64,000 nt of DNA from Syngnathus acus (Eukaryota > Chordata > Actinopteri > Syngnathiformes > Syngnathidae), in the NCBI RefSeq assembly GCF_901709675.1, contig NC_051094.1, positions 5,173,001-5,237,000 on the forward strand. Reading direction: 5' to 3'. A program made the translations under genes and the position numbers. Position 1 is the first letter of the stretch. Every line of letters starts with the position of its first letter. This document shows, piece by piece, positions 1-10,124 of this stretch. Under the pieces are notes generated by a model that was not told the origin of the DNA, ran no database searches, and saw only the letters and a list, made by a program, of their open reading frames with translations.

Positions 1-123
1 TTTCTTTTCAAGCATAGAATGCTCCAGGCGGTAAATTGAGAGGAATCTGTGTTTATGAAATGGAATCAAATGTTTCAGCAGTGTGAAGCTCCTTTGATGT
101 CGCGGCTCATGTTCCATTTACAG

Positions 124-3100
124 GGATTTTAAAATGGAGGACGGACGAGCGGAGATTCCTCTCAACGTGACCGTCCAAGGAGACGTGCTGGTGGTGATCT
201 ACCACGCCAGGTCCACGCTGGGAGGACGTCTGCAGGCCAAGGCAAGAATGAATACCGTATTTCTTCTAATTATCGCCAAGGGGCACTGAAATGGGCGATG
301 ATATGTATATTTTCCTTATGTAGTATGCAATAGCTGCATCTCACCGGTGTTCTCAACACTAGATCTACCTCTAACAGCGGGGTGCGTCAATTGACGCTCC
401 ATCGATGAGACACGTCGCACATCACATGTTGCGCACGTCATATTATCGCGATCGTCTTGTTCGACCGCACGCCCCGATAACGTAATTGTGTGAGGATATT
501 GTAGCGGAGTGACGAGTGTAATAGTTTAGGGAGAAAACCAATTTAAAAGGGACATTCGATGTGCTGTCACAATCAGTCATATTTAAACTTGCGCAATGAC
601 GTCGGCATGCGGTCGCGGAGGAAAACGTAAGTTTTGGGGGGGATTTTTAGCAGCATGGGCGATAATTAGAGGTATCAATGTTTATTTATTTATGTCATCG
701 CTAACACACACTGGGGGATTATTAGAATGTGGGCGATAATTAGAATAAATTCGGTACCTCCGGTAAAGAGTTCTTTGGTCCCGTTATGATGCACACATTT
801 TTTTTTATCCCTTGGGCAAACTTCTTTTTTGGAACGTGTGCACTTCCAAGCAAGACGGCAGGGTCGTTGATACTTTTTGATCCAGCGTCGTCGTATCTTC
901 CTCGGTGAAAGCCGCTCCCAGGGGCTGAATTTCCAAAACATCGTCATTTATACATTGGCTTCCCTGCGTTTGCTGTTTCAGATGGCCTCCATGAAAATGT
1001 TCCAGATCCAGTTCCACACAGGCTTTGTGCCCAGAAATGCTACCACGGTGAAGTTTGCCAAGTCAGTATTTTCATTTTTTTTTACGTTGAAACGTTTTCT
1101 TATTTTGCACCAGAAAATAAAAAGGAAAAAAAAATCACACAAACTATTGGTTCGTTCTCAGTAACGGGAGAAATGTCTCTAATCTCAAAACTTTGACTTT
1201 TTGACCCCAACAAAATGCATCTTTGTTCTTCTGCCATGACATTGCTTTCCGGCAGATACGACCTGGACGCCTGCGACATCCAGGAGAAATATCCGGACTT
1301 GTTTCAGGTCAACCTGGACATTGACGTGGAGCCCCGGGACCGAGCCAGCGCCAAGACTCTGCCGTGGGACGGCTTTCAAACCAAGGGCCTCAACCCCAAG
1401 ATCCTCTTTTCGTCCCGCGACGAGCAGCAAGAGATCCTCAGCAAATTTGGTAGATTACACCTTTTGGAAGCAATGTTGTTTTTCAACTCTGCTGGCCATT
1501 TTTGGACCAATTTAAGGTCGAAAGAGCCGTGCAGTAGAAGAATGAAAGAATTTGCTCACCTTTCACGATCTGCAGGTAAACCGGAACTGCCACGTCAGCC
1601 GGGATCCTCTGCGTTCTATGACGCCGGTCAACCGCCTCAGCAACCCGCGCAAGCCTCGCAAAGCTCGACCGCCTCGGAAGCGGATTCTCCCGTGAGCAGC
1701 GACACCGGCGCCAACAACTTCTTCCAGACGCTGGACTGGGAAGGTGCGAGGTCATTCCATGTGCTTTAAAAGCTTCTACACTTTGAATTGTTCATAAGCC
1801 TGTCTGTGCGTGTCTGTCAGATGTCGGCGGGCCTCTAGACACATCGGGCATCCAAACGGGCGGGTCCTCGAATGAGCTGGAAGATCTGAGTGACCAGTCG
1901 GAAGGAGAGTCCTACTCGTGCTCGACCCACAGCGGGGAGCCTCCGGCGCGGGATAACAGCGAGCCGCTCTTCGATGCCGACTTCCAGGTACGCAAAATAT
2001 AGCTTGAGGCTTTCCGGGGAGAAGCTAACGTGGCACTTTGCAGCTTCACGTTCCACACCAGTCACAGATGGTCCAAATCTAGAAGTTGTGGAATCAACAT
2101 CACATGAATCACCCTTGATTGTTATAGAAGGGTGGCACTGCTTAGCACGCCCACCTCACAGTTCAGAGATGCAGGGATCCATTCCTGCCCTCACCACGTG
2201 GAATTTGCATGTTCTTCCTTTGGGTTTCCTCTGGGCACTCCAGTTTTCTCCAAAAACATGCACGGTAGGCAGATTGAGATCTCCAAATTGCCCGTAGGTG
2301 CGAGTGCAGGTGGTTTTTGGTCTCTGTGTGCTCTACGATTGGCTGACAACTGGTATAGGTTGGCACCCGCCTACTGCCCGATGACTGCTGGGATAGGCTC
2401 TAGCATGCCCGCCACCGTCAGAACAAATTAAGTGTTCATAGCAGTGTAAGCATATTGATTGCTAGCATGAGAAGCTAATGCAACCCCCTCCCTCCTTCCC
2501 TCCCAGACTCCAATCCCATCTCCCGAGGACTCACCCACCGACAACACAGCCGATCTCTTAGGTTTGAACTCCGAACTCCAGGCGCCGACGACGACCTCCG
2601 CTGGCCTGAAGGCCTCGTCTAGCCATGGCGACCTTCTCAACGACCTGTTTGCACCACCTGCCGAGCACACGACGGCAACCCAGGAGGACTTGTTCTTTAG
2701 CAGCTCCAAACGTAAGCATCTTTGTGAGAATATTTGGGTTGAATTGCAATATTTCAGGCCTAAAAGTCATTTGAACTCCGGGTTTATGTAGCTTTAGATG
2801 CCTCTTTTCAAGAAAATGTCGGTGAAATTCTCAGTTGAGCAACTCAAAAATGTTGCCTGAATTTCTAATCCGACTGACTTCCGAGTTGATCTTTTGATGT
2901 TGACTGAACTGAGTAATTACACCGAATTTCGCGTGACGTTGTGCTGGCAAATTTTGGTTTGAACTCCCATTTATTGATATTTTGTTCAATGTAGGGATGT
3001 GCAATTATCGGAAGCAGGGGCGACGGACTGATACCGACCTTTTTGGGATATATCGGTCCCTTGCCAAGGCTGCCGATTCCAGCCGCCCTATACTTAAAAT

Positions 3101-5595
3101 AAGAAAAATGAAAACGTGTCGAGGAAGTTCTTGCCAACGGTCACTGCGGTGGTTTGACACATTGGTCTTTGGTCCAGTTTATTGAAAAGGCTGAAAATGT
3201 TTGACATGCAGTAAGTAAATATGCAGGGCACCGTGTGTGTGTTTTTGGGCAGCCACAAGCGACCCGTTCGACCCGTTTGGGATGGGCTCCAGCTCCGGCG
3301 TGGGCTCCAGCGTGGGCTCGTCCCGGCAGGCCTCTGGCCCCGACCTGTTTGGGGACTTGATGGGTTCTGAGAGTTCGGCGCCGAGCAAAGCCGCTTCCGC
3401 TTCCAACGCCAGCCTCTTGAACCTGAGTGAGTGATGCCCCTTCCTTTAGCGCATGATGCCGGCGTGTTCCTATTTGTGTTTGCTGTCAGATCAATTAGGT
3501 AACAATGCTCCCAAGATGACATCGTCGGCCAGTCACCCGGACCTCTTGGGCGGGTGGGAAAGCTGGACAGCCAGCACGTCGGCGGCCATGAACTCCACTG
3601 CCAGGCCCGCCTATGTCAGCGCAGGTAAGAATCACCTAATGTATGAGAATACATCAGGTAGTTTTTTTTTTTCCCCTTTGTTTTGAGGGGGAGGGGGCTA
3701 ACTTCCCGTATTTGTGTGCTCGTAGCTTCGAGTAGGTCTTCCATGTCCAAGGCCAAGTCTCAGACCTTAGATCCCTTTGCTGATTTGGGGAATTTAAGCT
3801 CCAATTTACCGGGTAAGTGTTAGCATCCATCCATCGACTTTCCAAAGCGCTCCCCTTGATTTGAATATCCAAGTATCCATCCCCCCCCCCCCCCCCCCCA
3901 AATTGAACGTGATGCATTTGTTCCAGGTTCGACCACCGGTAACTTCTCCAAGCCTAGCAAGGCTCCATCGCCCTCCTCATGTTCGGCTAAGCCTCAAGGT
4001 CCGGCGTCCTGGCAAGCCGGCAAAGCCCCCCAGGGCCACAACAAGACCTGGCAGTCGGGTCCCGGTTCTGCGCCCAAAGCGTCTGCGCCCCCCCAGTGCG
4101 CTGGCCCTCACACCACCAAGGCCAACTACAACCTCAACTTCCCCAGCGTCATCGGGGGTCGCGAGGAGAGAGGCGTTCGGCCTCCGGCATTCGGTAGCTC
4201 CCCGCCGTCACGTTTGGCGCGTGTGCCGCCAATGTGCTCTGAAAATGTTTCTTTCTCGCCGCTTGCGTTGCCGTTACGCAGGCCCCAAGCCCAAAGTCAA
4301 GGAGGACGACTTTGGGGACCTGCTGTCCACTCAGGGATTCTCCTCCAAGATGGATAAAAAAGGGCCCAGGACCATCGCCGAAATGAGGAGGCAGGAGCTC
4401 ACAAAGGAAATGGATCCGCTTAAACTGCAGGTACAATTTCCCTTCCCGAGTGACTTTTGATTGAGAAGTGGATTCAACCTTTGACAACGACCGAGATGTA
4501 ACGGAATTTCCAGCGCACTGCAATAACGCGACCTCCTTTTTCAGGCATGCAAAACCTCTTGGAAACTTTTGGGAAAATTTGAAAAGGGACCATCCATTGG
4601 CAAATGTCTTTGTATTCTTTGTTTCAGTTTGTAACTTTGAGTTTGTAGTTCTCTTTGGCTCAGCCACGTGCCTTCCGATGACTCTTGACCTCCCTCCTCT
4701 TAGATCTTAGACTGGATCGAGGGCAAGGAGAGAAACATCCGCGCGCTGCTGTCCACGCTGCACACGGTGCTGTGGGAGGGCGAGAGCCGCTGGAGGCCCG
4801 TGGGCATGGCCGACCTGGTGACGCCCGACCAGGTGAAGAAGTTCTACAGGAAGGCCGTCCTGGTGGTCCATCCAGATAAGGTGCGCTTTGGACACAATAC
4901 GTATAGTGCCGTGAGACCTGCAATGGTCCCTTGACTTGCGAGTGCCCCTTTTTGACTAAGCTGAGCAAGTTGGGAAGACAGAGCCGTTCATTGAACGAGA
5001 CAATTCGTCCAAGACGCAAATACAAAAATAAAACACTCACAAGCGGCCTGAATGTTGGTCAAATTTGAATGTGAATTCTGATTTTTAAAAGAAAGATCCC
5101 TTTACTCAAAAACAGGACATTGACGATGACGCAGTTACTGGTTTGGTTGGTAATAAATACATCAGGGGTGAAAAAGGGCCAAAAGGTTGACTCTATATAG
5201 TAAAGCAAAAGAAGATTTTTGCCCGTGTCTCATTTTGGAAGAAAGAAAAACAACGCAAGTCAGTCTGCTCTAATGGAAGACGGCAGAAATCTCAAACAAT
5301 GAACCTTTTGAGAGGTTGAAATTCAGGGGGTTGGGCCATTTGAAATTAAGCAAGGTCCATGCATCTTTATCGGGAGTTAATTTGATTAGGTGCGGGTTAA
5401 TCGGATAATTGTTTCCCCTCTAATGACAAGCATTCATTCAATCCTGATTTGTCTCTTCCTCCCTCTTTTTGAATCAACGGAATCACCCCGCAGGCAACTG
5501 GCAAGCCATACGAGGACTACGCTAAGATGATCTTCATGGAGCTGAATGATGCCTGGTCAGAGTTCGAGAACCAGGGATCCAAAGCCCTCTTTTAG
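124..5595 (+). CDS. GAK: Cyclin G-associated kinase (auxilin-2), C-terminal 673 residues, 13 exons, 5'-partial
   Basis: GAK recruits Hsc70 to strip clathrin from vesicles. Exons: 124-241, 982-1061, 1256-1449, 1576-1743, 1821-1987, 2507-2711, 3253-3426, 3490-3624, 3726-3812, 3927-4193, 4282-4430, 4704-4880, 5494-5595 (TAG stop). Phases join without a break. The first four exons are the PTEN-like C2 region ([54 protein letters not shown]). The middle is a low-complexity linker with [28 protein letters not shown] and DPFADLG, typical adaptor- and clathrin-binding words. The last exons form the J domain: [16 protein letters not shown], then HPDK at the end of exon 12, which is the Hsc70-stimulating HPD loop. 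The C terminus SKALF resembles GAK (SRPLF) more than auxilin DNAJC6 (QKPLY). Kinase-domain exons lie upstream of the window. The first intron uses a GC donor at 242. Confidence 0.97.
2130..2428 (+). repeat. Dispersed fish repeat copy in GAK intron 5
   Basis: Starts GGTGGCACTGCTTAGCACG and contains TTTGCATGTTCTTC, AAAAACATGCACGGTAGGC, CCAAATTGCCCGTAGGTG and GATGACTGCTGGGATAGGCTC. The same ordered words recur at 39431-39738 and, as pieces, at 9561-9643 and 26791-26870, so this is an interspersed family. The class (SINE or non-autonomous DNA element) cannot be decided by eye. It makes spurious open frames on both strands. Confidence 0.8.
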
Positions 5596-7172
5596 TAGAA
5601 AAGACAACAAAAGTGACACAAAAAGACGGTCCGGCTGAGGACTGCATTGTGAACAGATATATCTAACCCCGCGGGGCATGATTGGACGGGACTGAGCCCA
5701 CATTGGGCCTTCTTTGTTTTTCTTTTGTTTTGTATTTTTTTTGCACTGCCCGTCTTTCACTCCACTTCACAATCTCCCCAAGTCCTTGCTACATCTGTGG
5801 AAATACAAAAGAAAAAACAACACCGTTGACGCTCTGCAACATTCAAGGGGTGACAATGGTGAGAAGAGCGAGGAATTTCTGAATGCTGAGAAATCCTAAT
5901 GGATTTTACAAACGGAACTGCTTTGTTGGTGCCTGTCAGTATTGTAGACAAGCCTTCAAAATGGCTGCCAAACAATGTGATTTGTCTGCCAGTCACTATT
6001 GTGAAACACACACGCTACATACTCACGCTAGTTAGTCTAGTGGTACTTTCTGACAAAACAGACCCACGTAAACAAAAGTGCTCTTTTTTTTAAAATTATT
6101 ATTACTATAGCCGTCCAATCGTGCTATGCTACGTGACTAACCGCTCATGATAAGGCCATTAGCGATAGAGAGTGACGAACATTCCATTAGCGCTACCGCT
6201 AACTACTTGCACCTCAACAATCCGGCTTGTAGTTAGCGTAATGTGACAAATAATGAAGGAGGTGTGCATCCAGTTAGCATCATGCTATCCTAAATCGCTA
6301 ACATCGCGCACTGCAGCAATCAGGCTTTTTCGATGCACTCTGACGATGAAGCAATTAACAGCCGACCACATGCACCCTAATTAACAGTCAGGCTACTTTT
6401 GACAGGGCAAAGCCTTGAGTTGGGAGCTATGCCACCCAAGACTGACAATGTGAAGTTGGCAAAGTAGCACGGCGTACTGCTAACCACGTACACTGAATGT
6501 TGGACAGGAGCTCGCTCTTGTTGGCATCTCTTGCTAACTCGTGAACGGGCGTGGCTGATGTTTTCTGAATGACATAGATCAACCATAACATGTGTGATTC
6601 GCTTTTCATATTTCAGAAGGGTCCATTGTGTGCATAAATATTGTAAATACAAAACATCCATCTCGTGACTTTGTGAAGATGACATTCGAGTGACAGATCC
6701 GCGCGGGAGTACGTGTTTTATAACATCACACTGTTGTTAGTTGACGTCGTGTTAGTTCACATTTTTACCTCATGGACCAATCCAATCACTTTCTTATTTA
6801 TTATTATTATTATTTGTCAGTTTATTTTTTGCATTCTACTGGTGCCTGATTAAAAAAAAAAGATTAGAGTTGGAAAAAATCATTGGTTAGATTTTCATAT
6901 GATAATATATTAGAGGGTGTGTGGGGGACCACTTTGATTTCATCCCAAAAGTTATAAATATGCTTTTTACAAATATGAATACAGATATATATAGAAATAT
7001 ATATCCTATCTTGTCATATCTTTCTTTTCTTTTTTTTTTTTACTTCCTTTTTTTGTTGAGATTTTTAAATTTGTGTTTCCAGTATGATTGTAAGTTTAAG
7101 AATGGAAATCATCAATACAGTGTTTTACTGGATCAAATTGTCATAACAAGAGAATATGAATGTATGAATAAA
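5596..7172 (+). other. GAK: GAK 3'UTR with poly(A) signal
   Basis: No coding potential is seen after the TAG stop. The sequence becomes AT-rich and carries many TTAGC/GCTAAC words (about 6120-6310). An AATAAA hexamer at 7167-7172 is the most plausible poly(A) signal before the next gene; its use is inferred, and the UTR could end earlier. Confidence 0.55.
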
Positions 7173-7753
7173 CATTAAAAGTTCTGACGGCAAAAATAAT
7201 TTTTTGTAACAAGCCGACCACATTTTCAGTCACGTTTTACTTGAACTGAGCTTCATGGTACGTAGCTAATTAACAATAATAAAATACAATACATCTTTAT
7301 CTATAGTACTCTGTCAACTGTTGCCGTTCATGTATTGGAAGACAAAATTGTCTTTTGTGAGCAAATACGTTGGCATCGCTTACAAGGAAACGTACGTTTG
7401 GAAGCTCTTGAAAGCTTCTTTGTGCAAAGTCGTGTGGGAAAAGGTGATAAGGACCCAGATGTCACCTCTGACACCATTAAATGTGGACCATCCCACCAAC
7501 TTAGGCTTGACGGGTGACTTTTTCAATGATGAGAACTTAAAGATGCCAAGGATCAAGAGGCTAAGCCAATTGAAGAAGACTCGTGCGTTTAATCACGAAA
7601 AAGTTATCAGATGCTCGTAATGTCACAATTTGACACAATTTGTTTTGGACTGGAAGGAATCCAACTATGATGCGAGGTGGTCTCGCCCATGCGAGTTTAG
7701 ACCAGGTGGACACGTCGGCATGAGCCAAAGCAGCTTGGAGAAGCTGAGACAAC
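7173..7753 (+). other. Intergenic region and putative 5' region of SELENOE
   Basis: About 580 bp with no recognisable TATA box or CpG island. Open frames here (for example 7321-7620) resemble no protein I know. An upstream ATG at 7720 is out of frame with the SELENOE start at 7754 and would overlap it, so it could act as a uORF if transcription starts upstream of it. Confidence 0.4.
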
Positions 7754-9171
7754 ATGTTGCCCACTTTGTTGATGCTAACCCTCGGCGTTGTCTTGGTGGC
7801 GACGGAAAACGACATCAAAACCACGGCGGCACCGGACGGTCACATCACCATTGCGCAGGGGAAACTTCTGGTGAGTCCTCCACATCCAAATCAGCCCTGG
7901 GAAAATGTTGAAAAGATCCAAATATTGGTTAAAATGTGCATGTAAGTGAATGCCAAACAAATGAAATATTTTCTATTTTAATTTTTCCTGATGCAATTCT
8001 AAAGTGGGTCAATGATTCACGGATTTTTGCTCTTTGCCGGCCAACGGAATTGTTTTTCCTCACAATAAGCGGCGATGTACTGTATTAATGAGGTGAATAC
8101 ATATATCATTTTTCATACCAAAATAGCAACAGTTTTGTATTTTTGATGAATTGGATTATTCTTAATTATTTAAAAATCACACAAATATATATCAAATGGG
8201 TGATGTAAAACTTGTTTGTTTGTTTTTCAGGCTCCCAGCGTGGTTGGATGAGGCATCAAGAAAATGCCCGAGCTGCATCAATTCCTGATGGAGCGCTGGG
8301 CTTTGTAGTATCCTTCTCGTCAACACCTTTTCCACACAAACGTCTTTTTTTCCCAAGACGCAAGTCGTCTTGAATGTTTGCCATAACACATTTGGTCATT
8401 TATGCTGTCGAATGAAAATGGAATTTACTCGAGTAAATGATGTTGAGCTCATTACACAAAGATGCTAAATAATTTACGATGTTAAAAAAATAAAATACGT
8501 ACGTTTCTTTTGTTTACGTCAACGTTTCTGAAACCATGCACCGGAGGTGCGTTCGAGTCGAAGTTTCCTTGATTCGAGGTTTCCTCTTCCAGTCACAACC
8601 TGGAGTATGATTCCTCGGAAGAAGTGGACCCTCGACTCGTTTTTTATGATGACAAGGGCGAGGTCGTGAAGGTGATTTGTAACTCTCCCCGTTTTTGGCA
8701 ACTCAAATTCAGAGAGGTGGGAAGGCTGCAGCTATTAGCTAAGAAATCCAAACAATACCAGAACTGAAGCTTTCTTTTTTTTCTTCTTATGAAAGCTGGA
8801 TTTCTGCAACATATCTACACAAAATAATTTTACAAGAAAAAAAGCTTAATATTTAGCCCATATATTTTTAACTTCTGATCTAAAAAAAAAAAAAAAACTA
8901 AGTTAGTCAAAAACATTTTTTTCTGCTTGAAAACTTTTTTTGTTTTTTCAAAAAATGTTTGATTTCCCTCCTAATACTGTAAAACTATTTTAAAACCAAA
9001 TTGTTTTGCGTCTCTTTCTGTTTGCAGACGGTTGGCGTGAAAGGTATGAAGGCGGTGGAGATCGCCGCCCTACTGGACTCCCTTGGCTTCTACAAGCGGT
9101 CGCAGAAGGGCGAAGCAGTGCCAGAGGAGTTCCAGAACTTCCCCTTGCGTGCCCTGCGTGACGAGCTGTGA
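7754..9171 (+). CDS. SELENOE: Fish 15-kDa selenoprotein-like protein Fep15 (selenoprotein E), 137 aa, 4 exons, UGA read as Sec
   Basis: Exons 7754-7870, 8231-8304, 8593-8671 and 9028-9171 join in phase to 137 residues. The start has A at -3 and opens a signal peptide (residues 1 to about 17, rich in L, V and T). Residue 46 is encoded by TGA at 8249-8251 in the context VVG-U-GIKKMPELHQFL. The frame then continues through ERWAFHNLEYD and PRLVFYDDKGEVV to LLDSLGFYKRS and ends RDEL-stop, an ER-retention tetrapeptide. This layout is that of the Sep15/SELENOM family, and the RDEL with GUGIKK fits fish-restricted Fep15. A SECIS-like hairpin follows in the 3'UTR. The protein has no cysteine at all, so Sec46 is its only Cys-like redox residue. 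Standard gene finders will truncate it at the TGA. The family is thought to be a thioredoxin-like ER redox protein; its substrate is unknown. Confidence 0.93.
8249..8251 (+). other. SELENOE: In-frame UGA selenocysteine codon (residue 46 of SELENOE)
   Basis: The TGA lies 18 nt into exon 2. Downstream coding sequence stays in frame over three exons with correct splice phases and a conserved C terminus, and a SECIS-like hairpin lies in the 3'UTR. Together these support recoding rather than termination. Confidence 0.92.
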
Positions 9172-9213
9172 CGTACCCCAGGAAGCCAAACGCCGCCACT
9201 GCGTCTCGCACAC

Positions 9214-9284
9214 GCCATTGATGACGAACGGAGCCTCAAGGTGTTCCCAAAATACAAAAACCCGGCTTTGTTCTGACGGCTCGC
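9214..9284 (+). promoter_or_regulatory. SELENOE: SECIS element in the SELENOE 3'UTR
   Basis: About 50 nt after the stop. ATGAC at 9221-9225 faces TGAC at 9274-9277, giving the UGAN/NGAN non-Watson-Crick quartet. Helix II pairs 9226-9235 (GAACGGAGCC) with 9264-9273 (GGCTTTGTTC): ten pairs, two of them G-U. The 28-nt apical region holds the unpaired AAAA at 9249-9252. GCC at 9214-9216 can pair with GGC at 9278-9280 in helix I. A short GGT/ACC pairing inside the loop might make it a form-2 SECIS. Recruits SBP2 and eEFSec in the known mechanism. Confidence 0.88.
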
Positions 9285-9339
9285 TTGGCCTGACGTAGTG
9301 CGCGCCCGTCGTGCGCTTATTCCTCACGTGTCTGATCCA

Positions 9340-9345
9340 ATTAAA
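9340..9345 (+). terminator. SELENOE: Poly(A) signal ATTAAA of SELENOE
   Basis: ATTAAA lies about 60 nt after the SECIS. It is the first poly(A)-like hexamer after the stop and leaves a compact 3'UTR that still includes the SECIS. Confidence 0.6.
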
Positions 9346-10124
9346 AAAAAAATTTAACATGCTTGAGCGTGCTTAATATTTATTGTACATAAATCTAGGA
9401 TGTGAGCAGAAACCAGAAAGTTATATACAAGGAAGAAATGAATTGAATTCAGCTGTAGTTTGATAAAGGACCAAAACGAACAAAATTAAAACTAAGTAAA
9501 AGTGAAAATAAATACAAATATAAAAAAATAGATAGCTGAAAAAAATAGATAGATATTTTGACCCACGGGGGTCGCGGGCTTGCTGGAGCCTATCCCAGCA
9601 GTCATCGGGCAGTAGACGGGGGACACCCTGAACCGGTTGCCAGGACACACTAAAAATGGATGGATGGGTTTTGGTCCTCCATAGTTCAGGTCTTCCATCG
9701 TCTTGGACCACTATGTCTGTCTGCCGTTGGCTCCACAGCGTCGTTTACTGGCGGCAGCGTGCAATTGCAGCAAATTTTATAATAACTCGACTCTGACATC
9801 TACTGGACAAAACCGATCGCTCTTTTCAGTCCGTTAAATCCGGAGTTCTTAGAAGAGAGGAGTCAGTGTTCAATGTTGTTATCCGATTATTCCATTTTCT
9901 TTTCAGTACGGTCTCACTGCGCCCTTGAAGGGTATTTTCTTGAATTTCTGTCCTTTTCTTTTGCCATTAGTTGAGCCGTGTTTCTTCTCGACGACATGCA
10001 ATATGCACGCTGTTATCGTTTCAGATTGACTCATGAGAAGATTTTGACTAATCCGCAAGGCGCCCGCCTCCTCTTTGCCAATCTGATTATCTGCCCCCGC
10101 GCACGCCTTGCGCACGTTTGCGTG
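9346..10124 (+). other. SELENOE-TMEM17 intergenic region
   Basis: AT-rich up to about 9560, then the repeat fragment at 9561-9643, then unique sequence that becomes CpG-rich from about 10060, next to the TMEM17 start. I looked for an RFX X-box, expected of ciliary genes, and saw no convincing one. Confidence 0.45.
9561..9643 (-). repeat. Truncated minus-strand copy of the dispersed fish repeat
   Basis: GCTGGAGCCTATCCCAGCAG, ATCGGGCAGTAG and ACACCCTGAACCGGTTGCCA are the reverse complement of the 3' part of the repeats at 2130-2428 and 39431-39738. Only about 80 bp is retained, beside a short GGATGGATGGG stretch. Confidence 0.75.

Noticed and set aside
4149-4667. 172-codon minus-strand frame overlapping GAK exons 10-11
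   Set aside because: Antisense shadow of coding exons; no independent support.
7321-7620. 99-codon open frame upstream of SELENOE
   Set aside because: No resemblance to a known family, AT-rich codon use and no splice or promoter support; it could be chance or a decayed repeat.
8249-8251. Reading the TGA as a true stop or an inactivating mutation
   Set aside because: The downstream frame, splice phases, RDEL end and SECIS are all intact, which favours selenocysteine.
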